NCBI GenBank assembly: GCA_965216205.1
Contig: OZ244139.1
Coordinates: forward strand, 3,906,001-3,970,000
Length of the DNA: 64,000 bases
DNA from: CADEDH01 sp965216205
Lineage (GTDB): Bacteria > Actinomycetota > Acidimicrobiia > Acidimicrobiales > SZUA-35
Direction of reading: 5' to 3'
The position numbers and the translations under genes were made by a program. Under the pieces are notes generated by a model, which saw only the letters and a program-made list of their open reading frames with translations, was not told the DNA's origin and did no database searches. Positions 6,635 to 15,971 of this stretch are shown piece after piece (within the stretch, counting starts at the first letter, position 1; the number at the start of each line of letters is the position of its first letter).

Positions 6635-9358
6635 ATGCATCGGGGTACGAGGGAGGACCCACTGACCGGGGGGAAAGAAGCGAAACCGCTACTCGAGCGG
6701 GCGATGTCGAGCTTCCGGCTGGCCACCAGTCAACCGGCAAAGGGACGCCCGGAGGCCGAGTCGGTGGCGGGCGAAGCCGCGGCGAGCGACGCCGCCGATG
6801 CGATCGAGGCCGAGGTGGTGGCGCTGCGCGGCGCGGCGTGGGCGGCGCGCGAGCTGTACGACCACGAGGCGGCCCGGGACCTGATCGATCGCGCCGTCGC
6901 CATCGCCGCCGAGCACGGGTTGGATGCTCGGCGGAGTGAATGCCTCCTCACCCGGTCGAGCGTGCACCTCGAGCACGGGCGACAGGCCGAAGCCCGAGCC
7001 GACCTCGAGGAGGCGGCGGCTCTTGCGCCCCCGGAGATCGGCGCCGAGGTGGCGGCCAGCCTGGGCGTGATCGAGCACAAGGCCGGTGCCTACCTCGCTG
7101 CGCTCGACGCCTACTCCCGAGCCCTCGACCTCGCGAGCCCTGAGCAGGTCGACGTGCGGTTCAAGGCGTCGAGCAACGGCGCCCTGTGCGCCAGCCGGCT
7201 CGGTCGTCACGACCGGGCGGCACAGATGATCGAGGGGGCGGTCGACGTCGCCAAGCACTCGAGTGCCGTGTACGTCGCCCACGCTGCCCACAACCGGGCG
7301 GTTCTCGCAGCCGAGCGCGGCGATCCCACGGCTGCGCTCGCGTTCTTCGACGAGGCGCTCGACCTCTGGCGGGCTGCTGATCTCGTGCCGGCCGAGCACC
7401 ATCTGGAGAAGGCCGAGACCTTCCTCGCCCTTCGCCTCCTCCCGGAAGCCGACGCTGCGGTCACGGCCGCGCTCCGCTACCTCGATCGACGACCGGGGGC
7501 TGCGCTCCTCCATGCCGAAGGGCTCTTGCTGGCGGCCGAGATCGCCGACAACCGGGGCGACCACGAGCGGGCTATCGAGCTCAATCAGCAGGCGGCGTCG
7601 ACGTTCGCCGATCAGAACCGCACGGGGTGGTGGGCCATCGCCGAGCACGCCGCGATCTCGTCCCGATTCGCGACGGGCACCGTCGACGTCGATGATCGCG
7701 GCAGGCTCGATCGGGTCGAGAAGGAGCTCGAACGGAGCGGTCACACCACGGCCCGGGTGGCGGCCGCCCTCACGGCCGCGAGGGTCGCCCGCCGGTCGGC
7801 CGATCGAACGCGTGCAGTCGAGGCATACGCGCGCTGCGCGCAGCTGGGCCGACGGGGATCGGCACTCCTGCGGATCCAGGGCTGGGTCGCGGAAGCCGAG
7901 CGGGCCGACCTCGAGGGCGACGGCCGGCGGGTGTCGAGCGCGGCCCGAGCCGGGCTACGGACCCTCGACGGCTACCGGTCGACCTTCGACGCGGTCGAGC
8001 TCCGGGCACGAGCTGCGGCCTACGGGGAAGGGCTCGCCGCGGTCGGGCTGCGATGGGCGGTCTCCACCCGTCGTCCGGAGCGCATCTGGTCGTGGCTGGA
8101 GCGGACGCGGGCGGCGGCGCTGATCGAGTCGCCACCGGTCGGCGACGACGAGCAGACCGAGCTGGCCCTCGGCCGGCTCCGAGCCGCCACCGCCCAGGTC
8201 GCCGAGCTGGAACCGGACGACGCGGGCGTCATCGACGCCCAGCGGGAGCTCGCCCGGGCTGAGCACGAGCTCCGGGCGATCTCCTGGACCCGGAGCCGGT
8301 CGCGGCATGATCGCGAGGGGAACGGGTCGGAGCCGACCCTCGGTCGCTCGCCGACGAGCGCCACGCTCGACCGGATCCAGGCCGCATTGGGTGGGAAGGC
8401 GCTCGTCCAGTACGGCATCGTCGACGGCGAGCTGGTGGCGGTCGTGGTGACGGAGGAGCGTCGGGCATTCGTGGCGCTGGGAGGCGCCGACGACGCGATC
8501 TCGGCGAACCGCGACCTCGCATTCGCGCTCCGCCGGCTGGGCCGAAGCCGGCCGGGGGCATCGGCGGAGGCGGCAGTCGCGGCGACGGACGCCAGCCTGC
8601 GGCGTCTCGACGGGATCGTGACGAACCGGGCGTTGCTGCGATCGGTGGCGTCGTGCGAGGAGCTCGTGGTGGTGCCACCGGGCGAGCTGGCGAGCGCACC
8701 GTGGGCCGGTCTGCCGTCCTGCCGCGACCGCCCGACCACGGTCGCACCGTCGGCCACCGCCTGGTGGGTCACGAACCGGCGGCTGCCGCCAGACGACAGT
8801 CAGACGGTGGCGCTCGCCGGTCCCCGTCTCCAGCACGCAGCCGAGGAGGCTCGTCGGGTTGCCGACCAGTATCGGCACGGCAGCGCCCTGGTGGGAACAG
8901 CGGCCACGGGCGCAGCGCTCCGCGACCGGGCCGAGCGCATCGGCACGGTTCATGTCGCCGCCCACGGGCACCTCCGCCATGACAGCCCGACCTTCTCGTC
9001 GTTCGAGCTGGCCGACGGTCCGTTCACCGTCCACGACATCGGCCGGCTCCCGTCTCCCGTTCAGCGGTGGGTGCTGGCGTCGTGCGATCTCGGCTCGGCC
9101 GCCGCGGCCGCCGGACCGGGGTCGGATCTCGAGGGCATCGTCGCCGCGCTCCTGAGCGCCGGCGCCGGTTCTGTCGTCGCCTCGCCGGTGGAGGTCCCGG
9201 ACGAGTCGACGACGGCGCTCATGATCTCGCTCCATCGAGGGCTCGCACAGGGCAAACGCACGCCGGTGGCGCTGCACGATGCCCGCCGTCGTCTCGACGA
9301 GTCCAACCCGTCCGAGCGCGTGGTGCAGCTGGCGTTCACCTGCTTCGGCGCCGCCTGA
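6635..9358 (+). CDS. TPR-CHAT (caspase-like) protease
   Basis: About 907 residues. Residues ~60-480 form TPR-like helical repeats with many Ala/Glu/Arg pairs. The C-terminal ~300 residues are a CHAT domain with the catalytic dyad His777 (VHVAAHGHL) and Cys817 (LASCDLGSA) intact. CHAT domains are Cys proteases of the caspase/separase clan, here probably switched by the TPR region. The chosen ATG has GAGG 8 nt upstream; a later ATG at 6704 is a real alternative because a TACGAT box overlaps the first one. It faces the subtilisin-cyclase-sigma operon. The TPR-CHAT plus sigma factor pairing recalls type III-E CRISPR signalling, but no CRISPR genes are present. Confidence 0.9.
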   Translation: MHRGTREDPLTGGKEAKPLLERAMSSFRLATSQPAKGRPEAESVAGEAAASDAADAIEAEVVALRGAAWAARELYDHEAARDLIDRAVAIAAEHGLDARRSECLLTRSSVHLEHGRQAEARADLEEAAALAPPEIGAEVAASLGVIEHKAGAYLAALDAYSRALDLASPEQVDVRFKASSNGALCASRLGRHDRAAQMIEGAVDVAKHSSAVYVAHAAHNRAVLAAERGDPTAALAFFDEALDLWRAADLVPAEHHLEKAETFLALRLLPEADAAVTAALRYLDRRPGAALLHAEGLLLAAEIADNRGDHERAIELNQQAASTFADQNRTGWWAIAEHAAISSRFATGTVDVDDRGRLDRVEKELERSGHTTARVAAALTAARVARRSADRTRAVEAYARCAQLGRRGSALLRIQGWVAEAERADLEGDGRRVSSAARAGLRTLDGYRSTFDAVELRARAAAYGEGLAAVGLRWAVSTRRPERIWSWLERTRAAALIESPPVGDDEQTELALGRLRAATAQVAELEPDDAGVIDAQRELARAEHELRAISWTRSRSRHDREGNGSEPTLGRSPTSATLDRIQAALGGKALVQYGIVDGELVAVVVTEERRAFVALGGADDAISANRDLAFALRRLGRSRPGASAEAAVAATDASLRRLDGIVTNRALLRSVASCEELVVVPPGELASAPWAGLPSCRDRPTTVAPSATAWWVTNRRLPPDDSQTVALAGPRLQHAAEEARRVADQYRHGSALVGTAATGAALRDRAERIGTVHVAAHGHLRHDSPTFSSFELADGPFTVHDIGRLPSPVQRWVLASCDLGSAAAAAGPGSDLEGIVAALLSAGAGSVVASPVEVPDESTTALMISLHRGLAQGKRTPVALHDARRRLDESNPSERVVQLAFTCFGAA

Positions 9359-9398
9359 CCTCAGCCGGCGCGAGCTCTCTCACCGATGCGGCCACATC

Positions 9399-9427
9399 CG
9401 CACACTGGTGCCAGACACCGGCGTGCG
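9399..9427. repeat. Convergent-gap hairpin repeat, copy 2
   Basis: Reads CGCACACTGGTG-CCAGA-CACCGGCGTGCG, a long stem with one mismatch, one G:U pair and a 5-nt loop. First of three related units spaced 71 and 67 nt apart between the convergent CHAT and M20 genes. Flanks (CACCGATGC before, GGCCTGAC after) recur with each unit, so the whole ~70-nt block was duplicated. Likely works as a two-way terminator. Confidence 0.7.
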
Positions 9428-9469
9428 GGCCTGACCCCAGCAGGCACCATCACCGATGCCCTCCACCTC

Positions 9470-9497
9470 CGCACGATGTGTCTGGCACCGGTGTGCG
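9470..9497. repeat. Convergent-gap hairpin repeat, copy 3
   Basis: Inverted version of the family: CGCACGATGTGTCTGGCACC then GGTGTGCG. Identical over 28 nt to the copies at 9537 and 62156. Middle unit of the three-unit array. Confidence 0.75.
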
Positions 9498-9536
9498 GGC
9501 CTGACCTCCCCGCGTTGTCCCCGATGCCTCCACCAG

Positions 9537-9564
9537 CGCACGATGTGTCTGGCACCGGTGTGCG
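9537..9564. repeat. Convergent-gap hairpin repeat, copy 4
   Basis: Same 28-nt sequence as the previous unit. It ends immediately before the stop codon of the M20 gene (complement of CTA at 9565), so it would lie at the very 3' end of both converging messages. Confidence 0.75.
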
Positions 9565-10743
9565 CTAGTCGCCGGCGAGGCGGGCCAGGGTGGTGGCGGC
9601 GAGGAGCTCGACGCCGACGGCGATCGCCCGCTCGTCGACGTCGAAGTGGCCGACGTGGAGGTCGAACCGATCGTGGTCGGCTTCGGGGTCGTGGGTGCCC
9701 AGCCGGATGTAGGTGCCGGGCGCCTCCCGCAGGTACCAGGCGTAGTCGTCACCACCCCAGCTCTGGGCGGCGGCGGTGACCGCCGCCGGCGACAGCACCC
9801 GCGACGCGACCTTCTCCACGAGGGCGGTCACGTCGGGATCGTTGTCGACCGGCGGGACACCGTGGGTGTAGTCGACCCGGAGCTCGGCGCCGACGTCGGT
9901 CACCAGCGCGCTGGCGACCTTGTCGAACGCCGCGGGGAGCACCTCCCAGGCCTCCATCGACGGGGTCCGCAGCGTGCCCCGCAGCTGGGCGCCGGTGGGG
10001 ATCACGTTGGCTGCATCTCCGGCCTGGACCGAGCCGAAGACGAGCTTGAACGGCCCGATGTCGTCGCCCAGCTCGGCGGCGAGCCGGTCGGGGAGCTCCC
10101 GGATCAGGCGAGCGACGAGGGTGAGCATGTCGACGGTCTCCTCCGGTCGGGCGGTGTGCCCGCCGGGACCGGTGAGGGTCAGCTCCACCATGTCGGCCGC
10201 GGCCGTGATCGGACCGGAGCGCAGCCCGACGCTGCCGACGTCGAGCTTGGGGTCGCAGTGGACGCCGAGAACGGTGCCCACGCCGGCGAGCCCGTCATCG
10301 GCGAGGACCTCGAGCGCGCCGCCGGGCACCCGCTCCTCGGACGGCTGGAAGATCAGCCGAACACGGCCGCCGAGGCTCGCCCCGAGCTCGGCGAGGTAGA
10401 GACCGGCGCCGAGCACGACGGTGGTGTGCACGTCATGGCCGCAGGCGTGGGCGACCCCGGGGTTCTGGCTGCGGTAGTGGACGTCCTTCTCGTCGTCCAT
10501 CGCCAATGCGTCGATGTCGGCCCGGAGCGCCACGATCGGACCGTCACCGTCATCATCGCCGATGTCGCAGAGCAGGCCGGTTCCCGAGCTGAGCACCCGT
10601 GACTCGAGTCCCGCCACGCGGAGCCGGTCGGCGATGAAGGCGGTCGTCTCGTGCTCGGAGCCGCTGGGCTCGGGGTGAGCGTGGAGGTGCCGTCGAAACG
10701 CCACCAGTTCGTCGTGGTGCGACTCCAACCAGGGTTCGATCAT
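9565..10743 (-). CDS. M20 family amidohydrolase (hippurate/IAA-amino-acid hydrolase type)
   Basis: 392-residue metal-dependent aminoacylase. Metal-ligand motifs are RADIDALAMDD, HACGHDVHTT and SEERVPGG, followed by the dimerisation lid (GPGGHTARPEETVDM) and a C-terminal His-rich segment (GTHDPEADHDRFDLHVGHF). Such enzymes cut N-acyl or N-aminoacyl conjugates. The ATG overlaps the stop of the upstream ligase gene as ATGA, so both are translated together. A GCS2-type ligase that builds amides next to an amidohydrolase that cuts them suggests one conjugate is made and unmade here. An upstream in-frame start was rejected because it lies inside the ligase gene. Confidence 0.92.
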   Translation of the reverse strand: MIEPWLESHHDELVAFRRHLHAHPEPSGSEHETTAFIADRLRVAGLESRVLSSGTGLLCDIGDDDGDGPIVALRADIDALAMDDEKDVHYRSQNPGVAHACGHDVHTTVVLGAGLYLAELGASLGGRVRLIFQPSEERVPGGALEVLADDGLAGVGTVLGVHCDPKLDVGSVGLRSGPITAAADMVELTLTGPGGHTARPEETVDMLTLVARLIRELPDRLAAELGDDIGPFKLVFGSVQAGDAANVIPTGAQLRGTLRTPSMEAWEVLPAAFDKVASALVTDVGAELRVDYTHGVPPVDNDPDVTALVEKVASRVLSPAAVTAAAQSWGGDDYAWYLREAPGTYIRLGTHDPEADHDRFDLHVGHFDVDERAIAVGVELLAATTLARLAGD

Positions 10744-11876
10744 CGTGGTTCGTCCGTTTCGAGTTGTTCGACCAGCTCGGCCACGACGTCCCGCAGCGAC
10801 TGGCCGGACTCGATCATCCGTCGTTGCCGGAGATAACTCGGTCCGATCGACCACAGTTCGAGCACGTCGTCGAGCTCAGCGGTCGACCCTATCCGCTCGG
10901 CCGCGGGGCGCAGGTCGTCCACCAGTCGCTGCAGCACGTCGCGTGCCGGCTCCCGCCGACCTTCGGTGTCGACGATCAGCTCCGCGTCGACGCCGTGACG
11001 GGCCGCCAGCCACCGGTTCTCGCGGATCACCCAGTCCCGGGGCGGGGGCGGGAGCTGGCTCCGGTTGAACCGATCGGCGGCGTCGGCCACCACCGCCTGG
11101 GCGAGGGCCGCCAGGGCCGTCGTCTCCCGGAGGGTGGAGGGGGCGTCGCACATGCGGAGCTCGACGGTGCCGAAGTCGGGATGGGGTCGCACGTCCCACC
11201 AGACCTCCTGGATCGACGAGATGCACTTCGCGGTGAGGAGGGTCTGCATGAAGATCTCGAAGTCGGTCCAGTCCTCCAGCATCGGGGGCAGGCCGGCCGT
11301 GGGGAGCGACTCGAAGACCTTGGATCGGGCGGAGGCCAGCCCGGTGTCCTCGGTCTCCATGTAGGGGCTCGACGCGGAGAGGATGAGGAAGAGCGGCAGG
11401 TGGCGCTGCAGCTCGTTGATCACGGCGATCGCCTGCTCACCGTTCTCGACCCCCACGTGGAAGTGGGCGCCGCAGATCAGCAGGCGGCGGGCGGGCCACT
11501 GCATCTGATCGACGAGGTCGTGGTAGCGGGGATTCGGGCTGATGAGCTGATCGGCACAGCGGGCGAAGGGGTGGGTGCCGGCGCTCATGACCTGCAGGCC
11601 GCGATTGGCGGCCTCCGCCCGGACCTCGTCGAGCGTGGTCTGCAGGTCGGCCTTGCCCTCGGCCGGCGTGTTGCAGATGCCGGTGATGATCTCGATGGTG
11701 GACTGGAACAGCTCGTGCTTCGCCTTCGGATGGGCGCCCTCGGGATGGGGCGCGCCGATCGTGGCCAGGATCTCGTTGGCGGCGCTCGCGAGGTCGCCGG
11801 TCTCGGGTTCGACGACATGGAGCTCGAGCTCGATGCCCAACGTCGGTTCGGGGTTGTGTGTGAAGCGGATGTCCAT
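10740..11876 (-). CDS. GCS2 family carboxylate-amine ligase (YbdK-like)
   Basis: 378-residue ATP-grasp-like ligase of the glutamate-cysteine ligase type 2 family. Seen motifs include TLGIELELHVV near the N-terminus, HELFQSTIEIITG, CGAHFHVGVEN and the DFGTVELRMCDAPSTL strand. Family members join the gamma-carboxylate of glutamate, or another carboxylate, to an amine. True EgtA/GshA function cannot be claimed from sequence. It starts a two-gene unit with the M20 hydrolase (ATGA overlap). The start was set at MDIRFTHNPEP because the family begins just before the GIELE motif. Confidence 0.88.
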   Translation of the reverse strand: MDIRFTHNPEPTLGIELELHVVEPETGDLASAANEILATIGAPHPEGAHPKAKHELFQSTIEIITGICNTPAEGKADLQTTLDEVRAEAANRGLQVMSAGTHPFARCADQLISPNPRYHDLVDQMQWPARRLLICGAHFHVGVENGEQAIAVINELQRHLPLFLILSASSPYMETEDTGLASARSKVFESLPTAGLPPMLEDWTDFEIFMQTLLTAKCISSIQEVWWDVRPHPDFGTVELRMCDAPSTLRETTALAALAQAVVADAADRFNRSQLPPPPRDWVIRENRWLAARHGVDAELIVDTEGRREPARDVLQRLVDDLRPAAERIGSTAELDDVLELWSIGPSYLRQRRMIESGQSLRDVVAELVEQLETDEPR

Positions 11877-11934
11877 GGCTGTGCCTCGCCCGTTCGGTGC
11901 TCGTTCGTGCGTTCGAGGCATCATCCCAGGGCGT

Positions 11935-11961
11935 CCGGAGCGCTGTACAAGCGCGCTCCGG
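11935..11961. terminator. Perfect 9-bp inverted repeat between AfsR-like and GCS2 genes
   Basis: CCGGAGCGC and GCGCTCCGG arms separated by 9 nt. It lies in the 223-nt gap after the AfsR-like gene ends and before the ligase gene begins, both on the minus strand. No T-tract follows, so it may be a U-less terminator or an operator. No gene was seen in the rest of this gap. Confidence 0.4.
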
Positions 11962-12099
11962 CGGACCCGGTCAACTCGCTGTCCAGGGGCCGACGATCGC
12001 GGGCAGAGTCGAACGAAACCGACCGCCTTCGCCCGCAAACGGGACGACACCGGCCGCCGCCACCCCGTTCGTCGGGGGACCGATGTCGGATTCCGGGGT

Positions 12100-14673
12100 T
12101 CAGCCGGTCGACGATCGCTCGGCGACGAGTTGCGCAGCCGCCCGGGCGGTCAGCCGGCGTCCGAGCCCGGCCAGATGGGCGTACTCGTCGGCGCCCAGCG
12201 AACGGCGAAGGTCGGCGACGACGTCGTCGTACTCGGCGGTCATCACCTCGATCATGTTCCCGGCGCCGCCGAGCGTGGCCACGAACCCGGTGATGCGGGC
12301 GGCGGTGGCGAGATGACCGGCGGCATGGAGGGCGATCGCGGCCGAACGGAACGAGAGCGGGTAGTTGACCTCCTCCCCGGCCTCGGCGATCAGCTTCACG
12401 GCGTCGGCCGCGCCGACGAGCCGCTGGGTGACGTCGCCCTCCTGCACCCCGGCCAGCAGGGGGCCGGCGGTCTGGACGAAGAACGGTGTGCCGTTGGCGG
12501 CCGCCTCGACGGAGATCTCGTCGGCGAAGCGCGCCGCTGCCTCGGCCTGTCCCCTTCGGGCTGACCACATCAGCTGCGAGATGAGTCGCCATGAGCGCCC
12601 GGAGGGCCATTGCGACCGTCGGGACCGGCGGTCGAGCGCTTCGGCGGCCTGGAGGGTCTGCTCGCCGTCGGGGTTGGCCAGCGCCCGCGACGTGAGTCGG
12701 AACGCCTCGGCCACCTCGATCCAGGTCGGGTTCTCGTCATCGTCGGCCGCTTCGCAGAAGGCCTCGGCCCGCGCCACGAGTCGTGTCGGGTCGTTCGTGT
12801 AGAACACTGCGAACAGGTCCAGCATCGCACCCCGAACCCCGGTGTCGCCGATCTCACGGGCCTGGGTGTGCAGGTCGGCCAGACGCTCGAGGTCGCCGTC
12901 GGTCCAGGCCCCGAGGGCGACGACGACGAGCGCGTTCTTTCGCATGTCGGGTTCGAGGTCGAGGGTGTCCAGCCCGGCCTCGACCCAGCGGTAGGCCTCC
13001 GTGCGCTGTTGCCACCGGATGTGGAACCCGAGCTCCACCAGCGGCGCCATCGCGATGTCCGGCCGGCCGGCATCGAGGCCCCACCGGACGGCCTCGACCA
13101 CGTCGGGCCATTCGCTGGTGAGTGCGGCCGCCGCCAACGGCTCGTCGGACGTGTGCAGGGCCCGGGTCAGCGCGATGACCCGTTCCGCGAAGTACTCGGC
13201 GTGACGGGCCCGAAGGACGGGAAGCGAGGTTGCGTCGAGCTGCTGCTCGACGAACTGGCGGATCGGCTCGAGCATCCGGAACAGGGTTCCGTGGGGATCG
13301 CGCACCGGTGTCAGCATCGAGCATCGCACGAGGCGGTGGAGGTGCTCGGCAACGTGCTCGGCGTCGACGACCCGGGTGGCCGCGTCGAGCCGGAACGGGG
13401 AACGGAACACGCTGAGGGCCGACAGGACCCGCCGTTCCTCGTCGGGGAGCAGCTCGAACGACCAGGCGATCGTCTGCTCCATCGTGGCGTGACGGCCACG
13501 GCCGGGCCCGCCTCGGAGGACGGCGAGCTGATCGTCGAGCGCGCCGAGGACCTCGGCGGGACTGGCCGACATCAGCCGGGTGGCGGCGAGCTCGAGGGCC
13601 AACGGGAGACCGTCGAGTCGCTCGGTGATCCTCACCGCGATCGACCGGCTCTCGGCGTCGTCGACGACGGCACCCAGTTCGCCGCCGCGTCGCAGGAAGA
13701 GCTGCACGGCGGGGCTGTCCGGGTCGCCGCCCCGGAGTCCGCCGAGGCGGACGAGCCGCTCGCCAGCGACCCCGATCAGCTCGCGGCTCGTGGCCACCAC
13801 CGAGAGGTCCGGCAGCCGATCGAGGAGGCCGACGATGAGGGCCCGGACCGGGTCGAGCAGGTGCTCGCAGTTGTCGAGGATCAGGGTGACCCGGCCGCTC
13901 CCCAGCCGCTCGGCGATCCGATCGACCGTCGCCTGGCTCGAACCGGCGGTGTTGTCGATCACGTTGAGCACCTCCGACGCCACGTCGGCGCTCGACTGCG
14001 AGCCCAGACCGCAGAACCAGACCTCGTGGCCGTCGGCGGCAGCGAGCTCGTGGGCGAGCACCACGGCGAGGCTCGTCTTGCCCACCCCGCCGGGACCGAC
14101 GATCGTGACCGCCGCCCGCGGTTCGTTCAACGCTCGGACGCGATCGAGCTCGGCATCCCGCCCGAGGAGGTGGGCCGGGCGCGGGATGGGTCGGGCCGAC
14201 TCGCGGCGCGAGGGGCGGTTCGGATCGGCCGCCCCGGCCGGACCGGCTGCATCCTCGGCCGCGTCCTCGTCGGCCCCGTCAGCGAGCTCGACCCGGTGCT
14301 CGATCCGCTCGACCGGCACCACCATCCGGTAGCCCCGGCCGTAGGTGGTGCGGACGATCCGTTGCTCGGTCCCGTTGTCGCCGAGGACGCGCCGGACGCT
14401 CTTCACCGCGGACGACAGCGCCGATTCGCTCACGAACCGGTCGCCCCACAGCTCGTCGAGCAGCTCCTCTTTCGGAACGACCCGGTCGTCGTGCTCGGCC
14501 AGGTAGGCCATCACGTCGAAGACGCGGGGCTCCACCTCGATCTCCATCGAGCGGCCGTCGCCGTCGTCGCCGGCGCCCGGGGCTTCACCGGCTCCAGCAT
14601 CGACCCCGGCGCCGGCGCCGACAAGGGTGCGACGCTCGGTGTCCAACTCGAACCCCTCGAACCGCAATCGCAT
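12100..14673 (-). CDS. AfsR-like regulator: OmpR-type winged helix, NB-ARC/STAND ATPase, TPR
   Basis: 857 residues. The N-terminal ~120 residues form an OmpR/PhoB-type DNA-binding domain (LLDELWGDRFVSESALSSAV, GRGYRMV). A Pro/Asp-rich linker with a low-complexity AGAG stretch follows. The STAND ATPase has Walker A GPGGVGKTS (193-201) and Walker B LILDNCEHLL (~258). The C-terminal half is helical repeat, probably ligand sensing. STAND regulators oligomerise on a signal and activate transcription. No obvious target is linked, except possibly the ligase/hydrolase pair immediately downstream or the DsrE gene upstream. The ATG is the first in a clear reading frame. Confidence 0.9.
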   Translation of the reverse strand: MRLRFEGFELDTERRTLVGAGAGVDAGAGEAPGAGDDGDGRSMEIEVEPRVFDVMAYLAEHDDRVVPKEELLDELWGDRFVSESALSSAVKSVRRVLGDNGTEQRIVRTTYGRGYRMVVPVERIEHRVELADGADEDAAEDAAGPAGAADPNRPSRRESARPIPRPAHLLGRDAELDRVRALNEPRAAVTIVGPGGVGKTSLAVVLAHELAAADGHEVWFCGLGSQSSADVASEVLNVIDNTAGSSQATVDRIAERLGSGRVTLILDNCEHLLDPVRALIVGLLDRLPDLSVVATSRELIGVAGERLVRLGGLRGGDPDSPAVQLFLRRGGELGAVVDDAESRSIAVRITERLDGLPLALELAATRLMSASPAEVLGALDDQLAVLRGGPGRGRHATMEQTIAWSFELLPDEERRVLSALSVFRSPFRLDAATRVVDAEHVAEHLHRLVRCSMLTPVRDPHGTLFRMLEPIRQFVEQQLDATSLPVLRARHAEYFAERVIALTRALHTSDEPLAAAALTSEWPDVVEAVRWGLDAGRPDIAMAPLVELGFHIRWQQRTEAYRWVEAGLDTLDLEPDMRKNALVVVALGAWTDGDLERLADLHTQAREIGDTGVRGAMLDLFAVFYTNDPTRLVARAEAFCEAADDDENPTWIEVAEAFRLTSRALANPDGEQTLQAAEALDRRSRRSQWPSGRSWRLISQLMWSARRGQAEAAARFADEISVEAAANGTPFFVQTAGPLLAGVQEGDVTQRLVGAADAVKLIAEAGEEVNYPLSFRSAAIALHAAGHLATAARITGFVATLGGAGNMIEVMTAEYDDVVADLRRSLGADEYAHLAGLGRRLTARAAAQLVAERSSTG

Positions 14674-14733
14674 CGCTGCATGATCGCACCGGCGCCGACG
14701 CGTGGCGAACAGCGTCGGCGCCGCCCCCTCCGA

Positions 14734-15102
14734 TCAGTAGTTGAAGACGAGCGCACCGCCCGACGTGTACTCGAACACCGCCGGAAAGCCGGCCACCTCG
14801 GCGTTGTCGGTCCAGGTCGCGTCGTCGAGCTTCCTGGTCTTCACGCAGACCGGGCACACGAGGAACCGTCCGCCCCGCTCGACGTACTCGCCGTGCAGGT
14901 CGCTCACCGCGGGTGCGTCGGGAACGTCGATCGTGTCGGCGAACCCCTTCTCCCCGGCGTAGACACCGTCGGCCGTGAGGAACATGACGGCCTCCTTGCC
15001 GGCCCGGAGCGCCTCGACCCCACAGAGGTAGGAGGTCAGGACGGCCTCCGGCTCGTCTCCGCCGTTGCTGAGATTGATGAGGACCTTGTCGTCGGTTGCC
15101 AC
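14734..15102 (-). CDS. DsrE family sulfur-relay-like protein
   Basis: 122 residues of the DsrE/DsrF/YchN fold (KVLINLSNGGDEPEAV, EAVMFLTADGVYAG). Such small proteins bind or relay sulfur or act as oligomeric adaptors. A conserved-looking Cys pair lies in VCPVCVKTRK near residue 83. The start is GTG with AGGAG 7 nt upstream. It is divergent from the AhpD-like/radical SAM pair, and the three may belong to one redox or sulfur-linked pathway, which is inference. Confidence 0.85.
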   Translation of the reverse strand: MATDDKVLINLSNGGDEPEAVLTSYLCGVEALRAGKEAVMFLTADGVYAGEKGFADTIDVPDAPAVSDLHGEYVERGGRFLVCPVCVKTRKLDDATWTDNAEVAGFPAVFEYTSGGALVFNY

Positions 15103-15338
15103 TGTGGCGCTCCTGTTCGCTGTTCGGTTCGTCCACCGGCCACCCGGCCGATGCGGTCCAATCGTCGGGGACGTGCGCGGCCGAAGCTTGGGCCCACCGT
15201 GAGGAAGGTGTGTGGGCGATGGGCGGCGGTGTACTCAGCGTTTCCCCACGGTTCGACCAAGATCGCCGACGGCCGATCGATCACGCTGGTCGCCGGAACC
15301 TGGAGACCACCGGGGCCATTGACACGGAGGACATCCTC

Positions 15339-15971
15339 ATGCCGCTGATCGACCTGATCGATGCCGATTCGAGCCCGCTCCTGCTCCGCGACCTGTTCCG
15401 CGACGGCGACCCGGGCCCGATCGTGGGCGCACTGGCCCAGGTGCCCGAGCTGTGCGAGGTCGCCCTGCCGTTCATCGGTTCCGCCCTCGGCCCGTCGTCG
15501 GTGTCGTTCCGCTGGAAGGAGATCGCCATCCTGCGGACCTCGGCCAACCTGCGTTGCAGCTACTGCATCAACGCCCACACCGTCGTGGCGTTCGAGAGCG
15601 GTCTGACCGGCCGGGAGGTCCGCGCGCTCCGCGAGTGCCCGGACCCATCCGACGTGTTCGAGGATCCGGCCGAGCGGGCCCTGATCCGCTGGATCGACGC
15701 CCTGTCCACCGGGACTGGATCGGTCGATCCACCGATCGCCGAGGCTGCCCGAGCCCATCTGGGCGACTACCGCCTCGTCGAGCTCACGATCACCGTTGGG
15801 GTGACGATGCTGCTCAACCGCATGGCGACGGGCCTCGAGCTGCCGACGTCCGACAGCACGATCACGGCACTGGCCGACCACGGGTACCAGCCCCATCGGG
15901 CCGGGACGACGGTCGCCATCGCTTCCGCCGCCACACCCAGCATCCCGACCATCGCAGGAGCAGCACGATGA
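15339..15971 (+). CDS. AhpD/carboxymuconolactone-decarboxylase-like protein
   Basis: 210 residues with the CMD core: Cys73-x2-Cys76-x3-His80 (LRCSYCINAH), the signature of AhpD-type disulfide oxidoreductases. GGAGG lies 8 nt before the ATG. The stop overlaps the radical SAM start as ATGA, so the two proteins are made together. CMD domains often protect or repair by reducing peroxides, or serve as partner enzymes. The C-terminal 25 residues are Ala/Thr/Pro-rich. No promoter was clear in the 236-nt gap upstream. Confidence 0.88.
   Translation: MPLIDLIDADSSPLLLRDLFRDGDPGPIVGALAQVPELCEVALPFIGSALGPSSVSFRWKEIAILRTSANLRCSYCINAHTVVAFESGLTGREVRALRECPDPSDVFEDPAERALIRWIDALSTGTGSVDPPIAEAARAHLGDYRLVELTITVGVTMLLNRMATGLELPTSDSTITALADHGYQPHRAGTTVAIASAATPSIPTIAGAAR

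Noticed and set aside
9361..9568. Short Cys-rich open frames across the hairpin repeats
   Set aside because: They arise from the repeat sequence itself, appear in both strands and at every copy, and overlap palindromes.
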